From: Lunularia cruciata
Taxonomy: Eukaryota > Streptophyta > Marchantiopsida > Lunulariales > Lunulariaceae
Length of the DNA: 64,000 nucleotides
NCBI GenBank assembly: GCA_948567375.1
Contig: OX419756.1
Span: 27,754,552-27,818,551, forward strand
Direction: 5' to 3'
Shown: one piece after another, positions 34,841-48,189 of the stretch
Layout of the letters: each line of letters starts with the position of its first letter
Position numbering within the stretch: the first letter of the stretch is position 1
Translations under genes and position numbers: made by a program
The notes under the pieces: generated by a model
Database searches by the model: none
Told to the model about the DNA's origin: nothing
The model's input: only the letters and a program-made list of their open reading frames with translations

Positions 34841-37800
34841 TTTAATAATTAAATTACCCTCTATATATATATAATTACTTTTTATGAGATAATTTAGAAA
34901 TTCTGCATATTTTGATTATGTCTAAAAGAAATTTTCAAGGATTTTCCATCTTGGGAGATAGATATTGTTTCTTGTGCATTAAACTTCTCATGAGAAAATA
35001 AACTAAATTTAAAAGCACATTTGTCCTCTAGGTGATATGGTATTTATTCTTCCTTGAAAGATAATAACAAGGATCTCTTGCTAGAAGTTGGTTTATGTCT
35101 TCAATTTTTCTCAAGAGGCCATTAGTTTTAGAAATCACTAACTTTTAGGCTCTTTAAGTGACAAAGTATATTATTAGTAATAACTTTATCCAGTGTGAAT
35201 ATATTTATATCTAATATGGAACCAAATAGTTAAGTTTAAATTTTAGATGAAGTACATACAAAGTGTCTATCGTTTCTTCTGGATGGACAGTTTAGACCTA
35301 TAATACTTTGAAGTTTATTATTTGTAAATTCTCAATTGCTTCACCACCATCCAAGTTTATAACTATAAATCCTTACTAAGCTAGAATTTGATTTGTAATT
35401 TTAATTTATAGATAATGATACATATTATAAGATTTGATTGAGTACCCAAGTTATTCAATTCTTATAAAGACTTTCTCAGGAAATAAATATGCTTTCTAAA
35501 TTATTCTCCTTATATAGAAGTTCTCTAAATTTCATTCAATTAACTTAAATTTTTGGATTAGAAATTTCAGAGGTTTTTTGCTAAAAATAATAATTGATCT
35601 AAAATGAATCCTCCTTCACTAATGTTCAAAAGAATATACCTAAAACCAATATATATGGGAATTTTTTGAATTATATCAATTAAAATAAAATATCACTATT
35701 ATACTACATATAATCACCGTAAATCTATTGTAATTTCAATCATTTTTTCAATCATATTTTCCATCTATATATAAAATCTAGCTTGAAGAAAAGGCACTCG
35801 TGATCCGGATAATTCAGTAAATTGGTTGAAGTTAAACTCTGGACTGTATGAAGAGTATAATTTTACCAATGTAGCATTGTATCAAAATAATAAAAAAGTA
35901 TTTAATTTTCCATATATCATTATATTTGTAAATTATTTATTTATTTTAAATAATTTCTTCCATAATGTATTCCTATGGAAATATTATTTTTTAAATAAGG
36001 TGGAGAGATAAGGGAAGATAACACAAAACTAAAGAAAGTCAAAGAGCTCTCTGTTTCATTGATATAAAAATAATAGATACAACCTAAGTAAGACATATCT
36101 ATGAACATATATGAATCTACTCAGAAAGAATAAGTGTTGAATGTGCTACTGTTTGTTCTAGTTATGGTAGGCAAGTAAATTCTTGATTCATACAATTCCT
36201 TATGTAAAGGAATATTCTAAATTCTAAACCTCCGTCTGACTAGAATGTAGGTTTCGGTGTTTAATTATCAATTAGTGAGATACTTTGATTTCTTAATTTC
36301 CAAATCTTTGATTTTACTGCTAAAATATTAAATGATAGTCAATACTTATTATTCAAATATGAATACATGCTAAGGTTTCCATTCATCTATGCATAATAAT
36401 AGAACCTTATATATATCTTTGTATTCTTGATATGGATGTGTTCTTCATATTGACTATTTCTATGGAAATACTTATTCAGATATGCATGTATGTAATATAT
36501 ATATATATAAAAGACAACACTCACTTGAAGTTTTCATATCTTCTTCGTACAAAAATATCAGCCTTAAATATAATATAGATGATACTTCAGCTCAAAACAA
36601 GCACGCATGTGTAAAAGAGTAAATAGATAAATATATACATATGTAATTGACACAATCATGTAACAGCAGATCAACATCAATCATAGAGGATCATCCAGAT
36701 CATGCAATGTAATAACGCTACCCAAAATGAGCAAGTAGATATAAAAAACATATAATTGCATATCAACTAAGCATATTAATAAAAATAGTCGACATCAAGA
36801 GCACATCCAGATCTAGATTACAAATCTATCCAAAAAATAACTATCAAGATTGATTAACGTAAAACTTTGGGACCTTTTTATGCTTAATTTGTGCTGAAAT
36901 CTTTATGAACAAGATGGATTCTTAAACAACAAATACAATGTAGGAATTATACAAAAGGAGAGTTCATCACGCTTATTCTCCCTATATGATTCCACCCAAA
37001 TACACAAGATAATGCATTGATGTTTAGACACATAACTCTCATTGTCCATGGGTTCTCTTTCCATGTTTTCTCTAAACACTTTGTATATCTTTGAACCTTA
37101 TAAGTATTTGGATTTTATTTTTTAATATCACCAATTTACATACAATTTCAATCCCATCATTCACTTTACAAAGTACTCTTCTGGTAATTTCACTATAAAG
37201 TATTCATGTAACCCAGATGCAATCGTGGATAAATGATTTTTTCATTATCATGTAGACGAAATCTTGATTAGAATAATAATATTTTCATCTATATCCATTC
37301 ATAATACAAACCTTGGAGTCATTCAGTTACTGCTTGGTGCAACAAAAATCATATCATATCTTTACTAGCTCTTGAGTCTTCATCTTATACTCAAATAATG
37401 GTGTAGTAGATATATTTCTTTTTAGTATCACTAGTATTCCATGTCGTGACTGCAAGACTTTTATACCTGATGCATTTCCCTTTTTTTTCACTCTTGTTTC
37501 ATAACTTTTTTGAATCAAAACCTTATTCTAACTTATGACAGACGTTGAGCACAAGTAATGATGATTATTGCGCTCTTCTACCTGTGTTTTATGCTTTGGA
37601 GTTAACACATGATAACACTGATGGTAATTAATCCTTGTTTAATAAGTTTCTAACTTTCAACCAACTGTAACCTTCGTTGATCAAAATAATGATGATTCTT
37701 GCTCTATTCTAAATGTGTTATCTGCTTTGAATTCATCACACGATAAAATAATTAATACCAATAATAATCAGGTTTTGTTTAATAAACCTGTAAGTTTTCT

Positions 37801-37980
37801 CACTTTTAACAAGTTAGTAAAACCTGAAAAGCGCCTCTTAGTAGCAGCCTTGTTTCGAAAGTGGCGGCAGGTTTTGACGATAGGATATATAGACGCTTCC
37901 TGGCTTTCCAACCAAACATATATGTCTTCGATTTCGAACTAAGTCGCATGTATTCTATTTAAATTGACAATACCTTCAGT
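34841..37980. other. AT-rich intergenic DNA
   Basis: Strongly AT-rich, with TA-rich runs (for example about 36496-36510). No gene, element ends or RNA were found in it. The same composition surrounds the tRNA relic on its other side (34060-34760). Confidence 0.6.
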
Positions 37981-37984
37981 GAGA

Positions 37985-38600
37985 TCAAACAGAAAGTTTG
38001 ACAGATAATTAGCAGCCCCGTGATAGATATCGATCACCGAGTAGAATGATTTTCTGGATCCTTCATGGATAAACACCATCTTCAAGCTCAAGTTCCAACG
38101 GTCCGATATCGATGAGTTAAGGAGTGTGGAGACATTATTGCTTACTTCTCCCACTCCCTCTTGATTTTTGTAAGAACCTATCTTCCTAAGTGGCACATTC
38201 TGGTGACTGCATCGTCAATTGTGCACAAATATGTCAAGGCCATACATAGAATGTGCAAAGTCCTCTATCCCGAATGCTCCAACAACACGGTTTAGTGATT
38301 GGTTACTCGCTGTATACATTTGTCGTCTTCATCGAACTCACCATGATTTCAGAGTCAGCGTCTCTGAATTCAAGATCTTGATCGCATTGATAAATGGATT
38401 CTTCTTCTACGTTCTCAGTCTACTCGAAAATTTTATTTGCTGTTGTTATGATCACATACAGAATTGATCATATATTGCCAAAGGTAGCTAACCTTCAAAT
38501 TGGGTGCTTGGTGTCTAACCTTGAACTTAACCATTCTGATAGCATTATTGACGACACCTTATACTTTTCAGCTTCAGAGTGAAACCTTCAGCCTGTAACG
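37985..38600 (-). other. exon-like stretches of an unknown gene
   Basis: Three minus-strand stretches are open and bordered by plausible splice sites: about 38602-38568 (KLKSIR, donor GTGTCG), about 38430-38350 (ESIYQCDQDLEFRDADSEIM, donor GTGAGT) and about 38196-37983 (LKMVFIHEGSRKSFYSVIDI, donor GTATTG). No domain is recognised. They lie only about 170 bp downstream of the S1-like gene on the same strand, which argues against a separate complete gene. Weakly supported. Confidence 0.2.
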
Positions 38601-38774
38601 CAATCAGAGAGAGAGAGCTCCGATCTAACTACATGACTGATGCACGATTTGCAGGAACCTGAAGCTACAGCATCCTACGGTGTGCTTATATATGCACATG
38701 GCATGGCCGGTAATCTACTCTTCCAATTTAACAAGCATCAATGGCGCTTGAAAGTGAATGTGATGCCACCATCT

Positions 38775-39197
38775 TCACTCCTTGTCTAGCCACTGGTGGG
38801 CACGGATGAATAAGCCATTGGATTGTCGAACATAGAAACCATTCGTCTCAATGTTCCATAAACATAAGTTGCAGAACAAGAAAGAAGTCTTCCCATCATG
38901 AATGAAAACCACAAATTCTGCATGCTTGTAAAGAGGAGCTAAGGCATCGAGCTGACAGCTCCACGTCTCGGGTTCCTGAAACTTCCAAGCGTAAGCACCT
39001 CCCGGTTGCAAGGTCTGATTTTCGTTTGCTGATTCATCTTGATTGCTGCAAATGACGTGAACAGCAACACTGAGGTGATTGTTCAACGTAACATTGAAAC
39101 TAACGCCAGGATCTTGTGATGTAGATACTCGTACACCCAGTAGCAGAATCATGACCATCATGTCCATTATAATATAGACAGCAGTGAACTTTGCCAT
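38775..39197 (-). CDS. plant self-incompatibility S1-like secreted protein
   Basis: Single exon, 140 aa from the Met at 39197 (an upstream in-frame Met at 39224 would add nine polar residues). The N-terminus AVYIIMDMMVMILLLGV is a typical signal peptide. The body matches the plant S1 family in order: VSFNVTLNNHL, VAVHVICSN, QTLQPGGAYAWKF, a W-S-C, FVVFIHDG, then FCNLCLWNI and NGFYV. The four conserved cysteines fit the family's disulfide pattern. In poppy the founding S1 protein is the secreted stigma determinant of pollen rejection; in other plants the family is large and mostly uncharacterised. No introns and no lesions. Confidence 0.8.
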   Translation of the reverse strand: MAKFTAVYIIMDMMVMILLLGVRVSTSQDPGVSFNVTLNNHLSVAVHVICSNQDESANENQTLQPGGAYAWKFQEPETWSCQLDALAPLYKHAEFVVFIHDGKTSFLFCNLCLWNIETNGFYVRQSNGLFIRAHQWLDKE

Positions 39198-39304
39198 GTC
39201 TTCTGAATCGAATGCTTGGTGCAAGTACTTCTCGAGAGTGCTTGCAATTTGGGCGATCGAAGATTCTGAAGGGCTTGCAAGTTTTTCACTGATTCAAGGC
39301 AATT

Positions 39305-39312
39305 TTTTTATA
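39305..39312 (-). promoter_or_regulatory. TATA box of the S1-like gene
   Basis: TATAAAAA on the minus strand, 81 bp upstream of the Met at 39224 and 108 bp upstream of the Met at 39197, leaving room for a short 5' leader. It is the only good TATA match close upstream of this gene. Confidence 0.45.
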
Positions 39313-39319
39313 GCATTGG

Positions 39320-42170
39320 AATGAAACTAGCAAGCACACTGCCTGAGACTTTGCCGTAAAGCTTGCAAACCCCAGCGATACCAAGCAATCTCTCCTTTGG
39401 AATGGACCTCGCAAACAAAGTATTGGATCGAACCTTTGAAGAGTTTGAGCTGCTCACAAGTCACGACATCGAGAAGGTCAGAGAGAAGGAGAGCTATTGA
39501 AGAGATTTAGTTTCCAACAGAAATCCTAGAAGAACAGAAATTCTAGAAGGACGGAAGAAGTGATTCCAATTGAATTATTGACAAGATTGAACCACCGAAA
39601 TAAATGCGAGAAGCACACAGAGAAGGAAAGAATCAAAGAGATGGAGATTGAGTACAGCAGTGGAAGAACATTTCTGGGACGAGCACTGGAAGAGGAAGAA
39701 TGAAGAGTTCAAAAGATGGACCTGCTGACAGGACTCTGAGATGGAAACAAAGAAGGAGAGATATAGAAGTGATCGAGCTGTCCACACTACGTACTGTCCA
39801 ACACGACTGTAATCGGGTTGACCCACACCTTTACTTCACGCTGCTTCTAGTATAAGATCACAACTTGAGAACAAGAAGCACCTGTAAAGCACAACGAAAT
39901 AAGGAGAAGCACATGATACTTTCGAAGTGCCAAAGTGGAAATTATACTTCGCACAAGTACAATAACCAAGCATATGCCAATCTGACCAAAGGGAAACATG
40001 GTGTACTTAGAGCATTTGCAGTAAAACTAGCAGAGACTACTGATTCCAACCAATCTCTTCGAGTCAGCCAAAATCAGCGGTTAGAACTCTGGAATGAAAC
40101 TCGCAAGCAAATTGTTGCAGTCTTGGCGGCAAAATTCACAAGCTCTGGTGATTCTATGCAATCTCTTACCACGTATGGAGCGCATGCTATCAGACTGGTG
40201 ATCATAACTGGAAGCAAATCCTGGAGCTTTTGCAATGACCCTCGCAAATGCTGGTGATGGCTGCACGAACGGAGACTTCCCTAGACTTCCCTATTTATAC
40301 CAGCTTGGTGAAGATCTCATCCTTCATCCAGAAGCTGTCTTCTCTACTATTAAACAGCTGTAACGTGATCTCATCCTTGTTATTATCGATTGAGATTGAT
40401 GAGGGGTCAAGAGAAACAATCTTCACAGTAAACAAGAAATTGAGAATCAGTTCTTAAGCTATCAGTCGTCTCTGATCATGACTGCATTGCAGATCCCTTA
40501 CTTATATATGGATGCAATTAAATTGTTCATTGTCGATGTGATAATGGCAAGGAGGAAGAATATAAGTAACTTAGAGTATGTTTTTTGTTATTTATTTGAA
40601 TCCGGAGCTAGCGTCCTTCGCTCCAGCCATCAACGTCCACCTCACTCTATTCAAGCTTAATGAGCTTACGGGAGTTCAAAGTATTTGGAGATCTTGCTTG
40701 ATTTGGTTCCTTCATCCCAGTTGCAACCAGTAGAGAGCAAACCTGTCCAAGTTTAAGAAGATGGAGTTAAAGATGTGATTGAGTTAAACATGTGATTGAG
40801 TAATTTTAGCTACAGATACGTAATTTAGATATTATCTTGCTCGCACTTGTTCACCTGTTCCAACCATCAGTCCCACCCCTCTATGATTCCCTCCAGATTG
40901 AATGTCAAAGTCGATTGGCGTACGTACACGGCACTTTTATTTTAGTTAGTAGGTTGATCGTGCACCTTTGCATCCACTGACAACGTAGAGTACTGGACTA
41001 TGACAAGGGGATCGGCATGGTTTTCGGCAGACTAAAACTGAGGAATCAAAGAGATCTAGTCATGCCCTCATAAAACTGGTACCTGAAGATGACAAGCGTC
41101 GTCAAACCTGATGAATGAATGACGGACGTCCATATCAATTCACGCACATTGCCTGAATGGCCGCTGCGTTTTGAAATGTTCAGTAGCCCGATAGATCAGA
41201 AGGAATACTATCGCTGTCATACAGATACATCAAATCAAATGGACTTCCTGACATTCTGAAGATATGCTGAAACGTCCATATCTAGTCACGCAACTCGTCT
41301 GAAGGACCCTGCGTTTCTGCGCCCTCTACTTGTACAAAGCAGAAGTGTAATTCTGGTTGGCATGGACGTACACCATTGGACTAGGTGATTCCGGAAAATA
41401 GTGGAAGATTGTGTATATGAAGTTCGCGTCCAAGTTGGAATGTAGGGGGAATGACAAATGGTTGCGTTAGCACTGGATTACACGCCCGCTGTTGGGTCTC
41501 AACCCACACCACCGACATTCGATGTGAGGCCCCGTAAATGTTCACCTGATCTACCTTCTCAACCCACACCATCAAAGTTCTAGATGTTCTCCTGATCTAC
41601 CTTCTCGAAGATTTGCACAGGAGACAACCAACACCGCCATCATCCGATACGAGGCCTTGTAGATGTTTGAGGGGCTACTGTGGCAATGAGGGCTGTCTGT
41701 GAAAGTTGGATGTTTGGTTTGGGACGCGCCACTGTCCAAAATTCCATTGCAGCCTCATGGAGGAGATCCCTGCAGAGATGATAGATGCGGTTATGTACAT
41801 TACCCTTAGCTAACACGTTGAGTTGGGATCCTTTGATTACAATTTATTTTTGCAGAAAATAATTTGATTGTATGGACTATTAATACGATGTCACTTGTGG
41901 CTTTTCGATTTGGACTTGAGCATGTACAAACCTACTTAAATCTATAATTATCATTAGAATTAGTTATTAACACGGTAAACCAGTGAATTTTTTCCTCCTT
42001 GGTAGCTTTGATGGTAGAAAAGAGTTTATTTTTTCATGTCCTTGCATCAGCTGTTTGTGAAACTGTCCATCTTATATCTTTTAAATTTAGAATTTGAATT
42101 GATTTCTTAGACTCGGATGCATTAATGAAGTGGAAGTGGTTACACTCTATTGTTATGTTCATTAAGTGAA
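39320..42170. other. intergenic DNA upstream of the S1-like gene
   Basis: No supported gene. Between 39310 and 40250 are three poorly matched copies of a block containing GGAATGAAACT, GCAAGC and CAATCTCT. The open frame 39865-40257 (+) spans two of these copies and has no domain. 40600-42170 shows nothing recognisable. Confidence 0.4.
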
Positions 42171-42179
42171 ACGCGACGC

Positions 42180-44540
42180 ACTAAATATTACAAAAAGGAT
42201 GGGCATACTTTATCAAGCAAGCCTAACAAAAATAAGACCTAAGAGGTGAAAATGCTCGAAAGGCATCCGAATGAAAAATCTTAGTGCACCTAAAACATTA
42301 GTATTATGTAACTCAAAAAATTTACACATAAATGGATTTTTTCAAGTGTGAAAGTTATATAAGTAAAATAGTCTACATCCAAAGAAGCATCACTTAGGTT
42401 TAATTTATTTTATGAATTACACCTTGTGGAGTAAAACCTACTAGTTGTCTAAAATAAGCTACAGCATAAGAGAGTGAGGGTGATGCTATAGTTGTCTAGT
42501 TTGGTAAGCTCCAACTCAATCCTGTTGACAAAACTGTTGAATATTTTATCTATAGTTGTATATAAACTCCGATATTAGAGGAACAAAGTGTGACCTTCAT
42601 ACAAACCCCTATACTTGGGGATCTTAGCTACTGTCTACCCACTCCCCAAGTATCCAAAGAGGATGTGAAATCATCCCTCCAAAGCTGTATTCCATATTGG
42701 ATTTATGACCACAAAACTTGCTACTATCACCTGATTGGCTTGCATCATGTACAAGTCTACACTAAATTTTATCATCTACAAATTGTATATATATCAATTT
42801 TCACTCAAAGTGAAATTTATACTATTTTATGCTATCACAATCACTATATCTTTGAAGGCATTATGGTAGTTATCCTTCTCTAAAAGGGCAGTGAGGCATA
42901 TACCCCAAGTGTATCTAAGGTAGTATTACACTCACAAGTAAGTAATGAAGATTTGGATGGGGAGATCAAACCTAGGTATAACCTCATTGCTAAAAAAAAT
43001 TAGCTAGTGCAAGTCAAAATGCACTAATTCAAGATTGAGTAAAGATCCACAAACAAGCACTCTTTCCATAGCAAGAATAAGACATAGAAGTATAAGGAAT
43101 AAGTTGCTCAATTTGAAGAGAATGAACAGTTTTCTAAAACTCAATACATCAAGAAGACTACAAACCCCTAGTCCAATTGGAAGGTAAAAAACTAAATGTT
43201 AGATTTTCTTGGACTTGAAGACACATAACATCTCCTTTTTCTATAATAGTACTTCAAGAGAAAATGTCCTTCCTCCACCTCAATCATATATATTTCCAAG
43301 ACTAATTTATCAGCAATTATAAAATGGAAGGAAAGAAAAGTGTAGAGAGTGTACATCTACCCAAAATGCTACAAGTACCATCTTTTTTTAGATAGTAGAC
43401 CTAACTTTCTATACATAATTGGTAGATATGTTTTTTCACATACCAAGTACCTCTTAAGACACTTAAAGTCCTTAATTCAATGATAGTACCAAAGTTTCTT
43501 ATAATCCTCCAATTAAGAGCTCTCAAAAATGAGAGAAGGTAGATTGATCAATAACTAATATTAGAATATAGTACACCATATACCACCTATGGATCTTTTG
43601 GTAGAAGAGGATCATCCACATGAAATATATCCTTGGCAAGAGCAACATTTAAGAAGAATGTGACCAAATCCTCAGATCCTATTAGTACTCCAAGAATTCA
43701 TACACAATTTATAGATATAATACATTCTATTGAAAGCTACAAGTAAGGAAAATACCTAAATAGAACACACTTTACACTTTGACACCTTGACTCTCAAGCT
43801 TATAAGATGAAGCTTGATAATCAAGTGGTCAAATGCTTGTCTAACTTGGTTGATATAGCCTATAATTTGTCTATCATCTACCAAGGAAAGAAAGACAAAA
43901 CTTGGCATATCTAAAGTAGTAGATAGAAGAGTTTAAAAATAAGCTATGGCTAATAAAGGTTCACCTAAGAGATCTTCCTATTATGGATAAAAAAATTCAC
44001 TAAAGAATTGTAATTTGCACCTTATAAGAAGCTATGTTGGTAGTAAAGAGAAGAAGGATATATAGAAAGACTAAAAAAAAAGGAGTAAGACTTGAAAATG
44101 ATCCATTAGTCTTCCTAAGCTCTTTAAAAAAGGATGCATATAAGATGATATTAAAAAAATTCTCAACATCCACTTGTAAGATAATCCAATTTGAGTGAAA
44201 TTCTAAGAAAGTACAACCTCATAACCTCTTGGAGTAGTAACTCTAAATTGATATAGACTAAAGTGCTATTGGAAGTGAGAATGATGCCTATGTACAATGG
44301 TATCTCTAACAAGAGACAATAAGACCTCCCTAAAGCAATTGGTCTAACTTTCCTTGTATACTTCTCCATTGCAAGAAGTCAACTAACACCCAACATATGA
44401 CCAAATGAAGTAGGACTTTCTTCCCTTGCTATTATTATAAAAATCTAAAACAACTCTATAAAAATACTGGATCTTTTATTTGCTTGAAAAGAATCTTTAA
44501 GATGCTTGTAAACTTTTAGTAACATTGTCGTGCATATATA
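42180..44540 (-). mobile_element. highly degraded second copy of the reverse transcriptase element
   Basis: Read on the minus strand, this aligns along its length with the element at 25569-28585. Matching pieces are LQVDVEN (about 44177), GDLLGEPLLAIAYF (about 43965), an F-L-S-LVDD catalytic relic (about 43890), INQVRQAFDHL and LRVKVSKCK (about 43860-43770), ALAKDIFHVDD (about 43630) and the 3' part down to about 42190. It is saturated with stops and frameshifts and is AT-shifted relative to the first copy. It abuts the end of the gypsy element at 44790. Confidence 0.8.
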
Positions 44541-44800
44541 CATTGCTACACAACATACATCGCTGTCAACATCATACACTATAGAAGCACAACTCACACA
44601 TAAGTCATACATAGACTCTAAAATGCCACAATTGCCTCCCTAGCTGGCGGTTAGGTCCCTCTAACTCCAGATAGCCATCTACTATAAGTATATGGTATAC
44701 CCTCTAATGGGCAAAGATCAGGAGGCCGGGTGCTATGGAGCCCCATCGTTAGTTGCCCGTTTGCAATCTATACCATATAAAAGAATGAACTAGCTATAGG

Positions 44801-45133
44801 TCAAGTACATCTAGGACATAACCACTGTCCCTGAGGAACCACCGTGAGGGGAGGAGTCATACATGCCATATTCCATCCTCTCGAACAGCTATCACACACT
44901 AACATAGTAGCAGCTCCACCAGAAGAGCCACATAACATACACCTCAAGCATGCACGTACAAGTGCCAAGCTTGGGTCCATAGTACCATCAATGTTTGGAA
45001 GGTGACATGGTGCACAATTGCACACATGATCCTTCCTAACAACACCATCACGTCCTTCTAACACAAGGACTCCAAATGGCAAAACCTTGTGCACTCTCAA
45101 GATAGTGCGGCCTGTAGAAACATCAAGTGTCAT
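44801..45133 (-). pseudogene. PHD finger at the pol C-terminus
   Basis: Open 110-codon stretch in the pol frame. Its C-terminal half is a PHD finger: CMLC, then MLVCDSCSRGW, then MACMTPP, then GQWLCPRC, matching C4HC3 spacing. The ligand expected to be His (four residues after CDSC) is Asn here, so zinc binding is probably weakened in this copy. PHD fingers read histone H3 tails. The position after integrase is where chromoviruses carry a chromodomain, so it may serve as an analogous targeting module (inference). Confidence 0.8.
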
Positions 45134-45502
45134 CGGTGTTATCTGTTGTAGATATACATAGTCGCCTGGATGAAATCGACAGATTGAGGGTCTATAACCT
45201 CTTCCTCAAATCGTAGCATAGCTTAAAGTATCTCTATGCTGAGCAATCACCAAGTTCTCAAAGGCCATCGGCATCACTCTCCAAAAGATCTCTACCCGCT
45301 GAGAACATGCACTCATCCATACATCAAGGTCATCCAAGTCCAAAACTACAGTAGCATCTTGACAAATGGCTGCACATAAATTTAGATCTCGTCCATAGAG
45401 TAGAAAGTATGGAGAGAAGGATGCTAAGGAGGCTTGCCGGCTGAATTAATAGCCCATGGCCAACCAAGGTAATTGGAGATCCCAATCTCCCAAGTGGCCT
45501 CT

Positions 45503-46130
45503 CTACAAACCATACTTTTGCAATCCTCTCTTCATCGTCTGAACCACTCTCTCTGCTAATCCATCTACCTCATGGTGAACTCGGGATGTAGTACGATGAT
45601 CAATCAAAGCCTTGTCACACAAGACCTGAAACTCTCCCAAGAAATTTGTACCCTGATCAGTCAAAACCTCATCTGGTGCACCAAAATGACTAAGAACTCG
45701 ATCCAAGAATGAGTAAGTTGTCCCTTGACTAGACTTGTTAGGAAGTGCCACCAACTCAATCCACTTGGAGAAGTGCTCCACCATTACCAAAACATACCGA
45801 TGATGTCTCATAGTCAGCGGTAAAGGTCCGGCGAAGTCCAAACTCCAACGGTAACCCAATCCCATGATAGGTAATGGGTGTAACTGTGGCGTAGGAGCAT
45901 TGAATGATGCTCTAACTTGGTCAAAAACCACACATCTGGCAACAAACTATTGTACCTTGGTCTGCATACCGCGCCACCAATAATGACTCTAGAGTAAGCT
46001 ATACGTACGCTTTACTCCAAAATGTCCTAGCTCCTCATGAGCATGACGGACCAACTGTGGTCTCTGTGATGGAAGTGGTACTACTCGCACTCTACCATCC
46101 TCCCATACACACAAAAGGTGTCTACCCTCC
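45503..46130 (-). pseudogene. gypsy integrase
   Basis: The zinc-finger start is visible at the end of the previous open stretch (HAHEELGHFG). The core is open over 45931-45503 with the first Asp (SLDFAGPL), second Asp (VLTDQGTNF) and Glu (DGLAERVVQTMK) all kept, so this catalytic triad is intact although the reading frame upstream is broken by stops near 45990-45940. The second Cys of the zinc finger appears changed (RCVVFDQ). Confidence 0.85.
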
Positions 46131-46399
46131 AATCTGAACCGTCTGGCTCGCTGAAGAACACGGTCTCTCTCCTTGGCCCCAACTGTGCCACCCACAACAC
46201 CAGTGCAAAGATAGTCCATCACTAAGACATCATCATGAATGTCTCGCTGAATTGTACCAATATCTTCACTCTCTAGATATGTGACCTCAATAACTCCTCT
46301 TGTATGCGTTGAGAGAGATACCACCAAAGTCTCTGCAAATATACACAGAAAGGCCAATGCATGCCAACCTGGCACCATCTCCTCATCTGTCTCACCATG

Positions 46400-47640
46400 C
46401 CAACGTGCTCCGGTCAGATCCTGCTGGCTGGGACATGGGTTTCTACTCAACCCATCTGCATCACGGTTCACCACTCCAGGTCTGTGAACAACCGTGAAAT
46501 CATACTCTTGTAAAATCAGAGCCCATTGTGCAAGCTTCCCTGAAAGCTTGTTGGACTCCATCAACCACTTCAACGGCTGATGATCAGTGATGAGAGTGAA
46601 GGGGTTACCAAATAGGTAACATTGGAAATGTGCTACTACCCAAACTGCTGCCAAGCACTCTCCCTCATATGAACTATACTTCACCTCCGCTGAATTGTTG
46701 GAGCGACTAGCATAGGCCACCACAAACTCCTTCCCCTCATCATCATGTTGGGTGAGCACCGCTCCAAGCCCCAACATACTCCAATCAGTATGAACTTGAA
46801 ATGGTCGTCCCCTGATCGGTCTCCTCAAAATAGGAGCAGATGTCAACCTCTCCTTGAGCTCTACAAAAGCTCTCTCCTACTCATCTCCCCAACACCACTC
46901 TTGTGTAAGCTTGGTCAGCTTCATCAAGGCCTTGGCAATGGCACTAAATCCTCTAACATAGCGGCGATAGAAGTTTACCAACCCAAGGAATGCTCGCACT
47001 CTTCTCACATCCGTAGGCCAAGGAATACGTGCAATAGCCTCCACCTTGGTCTGCTGGACACCAAGTCCTCCGGAGTAGATAGTGTGACCCAAATACTCAA
47101 CCTGCTCGTAGAAGAACCTACACTTCCCAAGATGTAATTTGAGTCCATGAGATCTCAACCTCTCAAACACCTCCAACAACTGTCTCTCATGCTCTTCCAT
47201 AGTAGTGTTATAAACCAAAATGTCATCAATATAGCACCGAGCAAAATCCAATCCAGCTAGGATCCTATCCATGACCCTCTGGAACTCAGCAGGAGCGTTC
47301 TTCAACCCAAATGGTAAGAACCTCCACTGATATAACACATCCTTGCCGTGAGGATCAATAGCCCAAAATGTTGTCTTGGACTTATCCTCCTCCCTGATCG
47401 GCAACTGATGATATCTTGCTCGAAGATCCAAAGTACTGAAGACCTTTGCATGCCCAATCGCATCAAAAATCTACTCCGGTGTAGGCATGGCATACCGATC
47501 AGACCTGGTCTGTCGGTTGATAGGACGGTAATCTCCACACATTCGCCTATCTGTATAGTTGCCATGCATATCCTTCTTGGTTGGCATCACTGTAGCTGAT
47601 GCATACTCTCCATGTGAAATCTCCACCAAACCAGCCTCAA
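46400..47640 (-). pseudogene. gypsy reverse transcriptase and RNase H
   Basis: RT: CGDYRPINRQ (before a stop at about 47474), TLDLRARYHQL, FLPFGLKNAPAEF and the catalytic CYIDDILVYN, all intact in the open stretch 47431-46877. RNase H: HTDWSMLGLGAVLTQ, ITDHQPLKWL and NRDADGLSR in 46846-45989, the normal order after RT. Both are in the same frame as the methyltransferase upstream. Three stops lie between about 47690 and 47470. Confidence 0.88.
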
Positions 47641-48189
47641 AAAGGTCACTACTCTGGCTCTACATCAATGTCCTCTCCATACCACTATATCAATAAGGAC
47701 GTCGGAAAACTGGTGTGTCGCTAGTCAGCTCAATCCATATACCAGGTCCCTTCAGAGCACCCAAATCCTTCATACTAAAGGCAAAACAACTCGTGTGACT
47801 CCTCAAGAACCTCCAAACCCTCCGTCTTTCCTCTCCAGTAAGCTTGGGTCCAAGATCTGGCTCCCAAGTATCCTCTATAATTGTAGTATGAGTGGAATAC
47901 GTACTGACTGGCTGCTACACTGGGCCCTTGGGAGCAATAGTGTCATGCTCCCGACCACTAGAGGTCTCAACCTCTGTGTGAAAAACTCCCTCTACTTTGG
48001 CTGCAAGCTCCACACGTCCTCTAGCTACATCCCATGTGGACCAAGGGTGTAATCCAAGTAGCACACGCTCACCTGGATGAACTCCAAGTAGACCACTCTC
48101 CCTAGTAGCTACTGGATGTGTCCCAAAAATACCATGTCCACTCGGTCCATCGCCCCCAGCATGTGCCTGAATTGTCTCGATAGGCATAG

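Noticed and set aside
39865-40257. 130-codon open frame
   Set aside because: Composed largely of degenerate repeat copies and lacks a recognisable domain.
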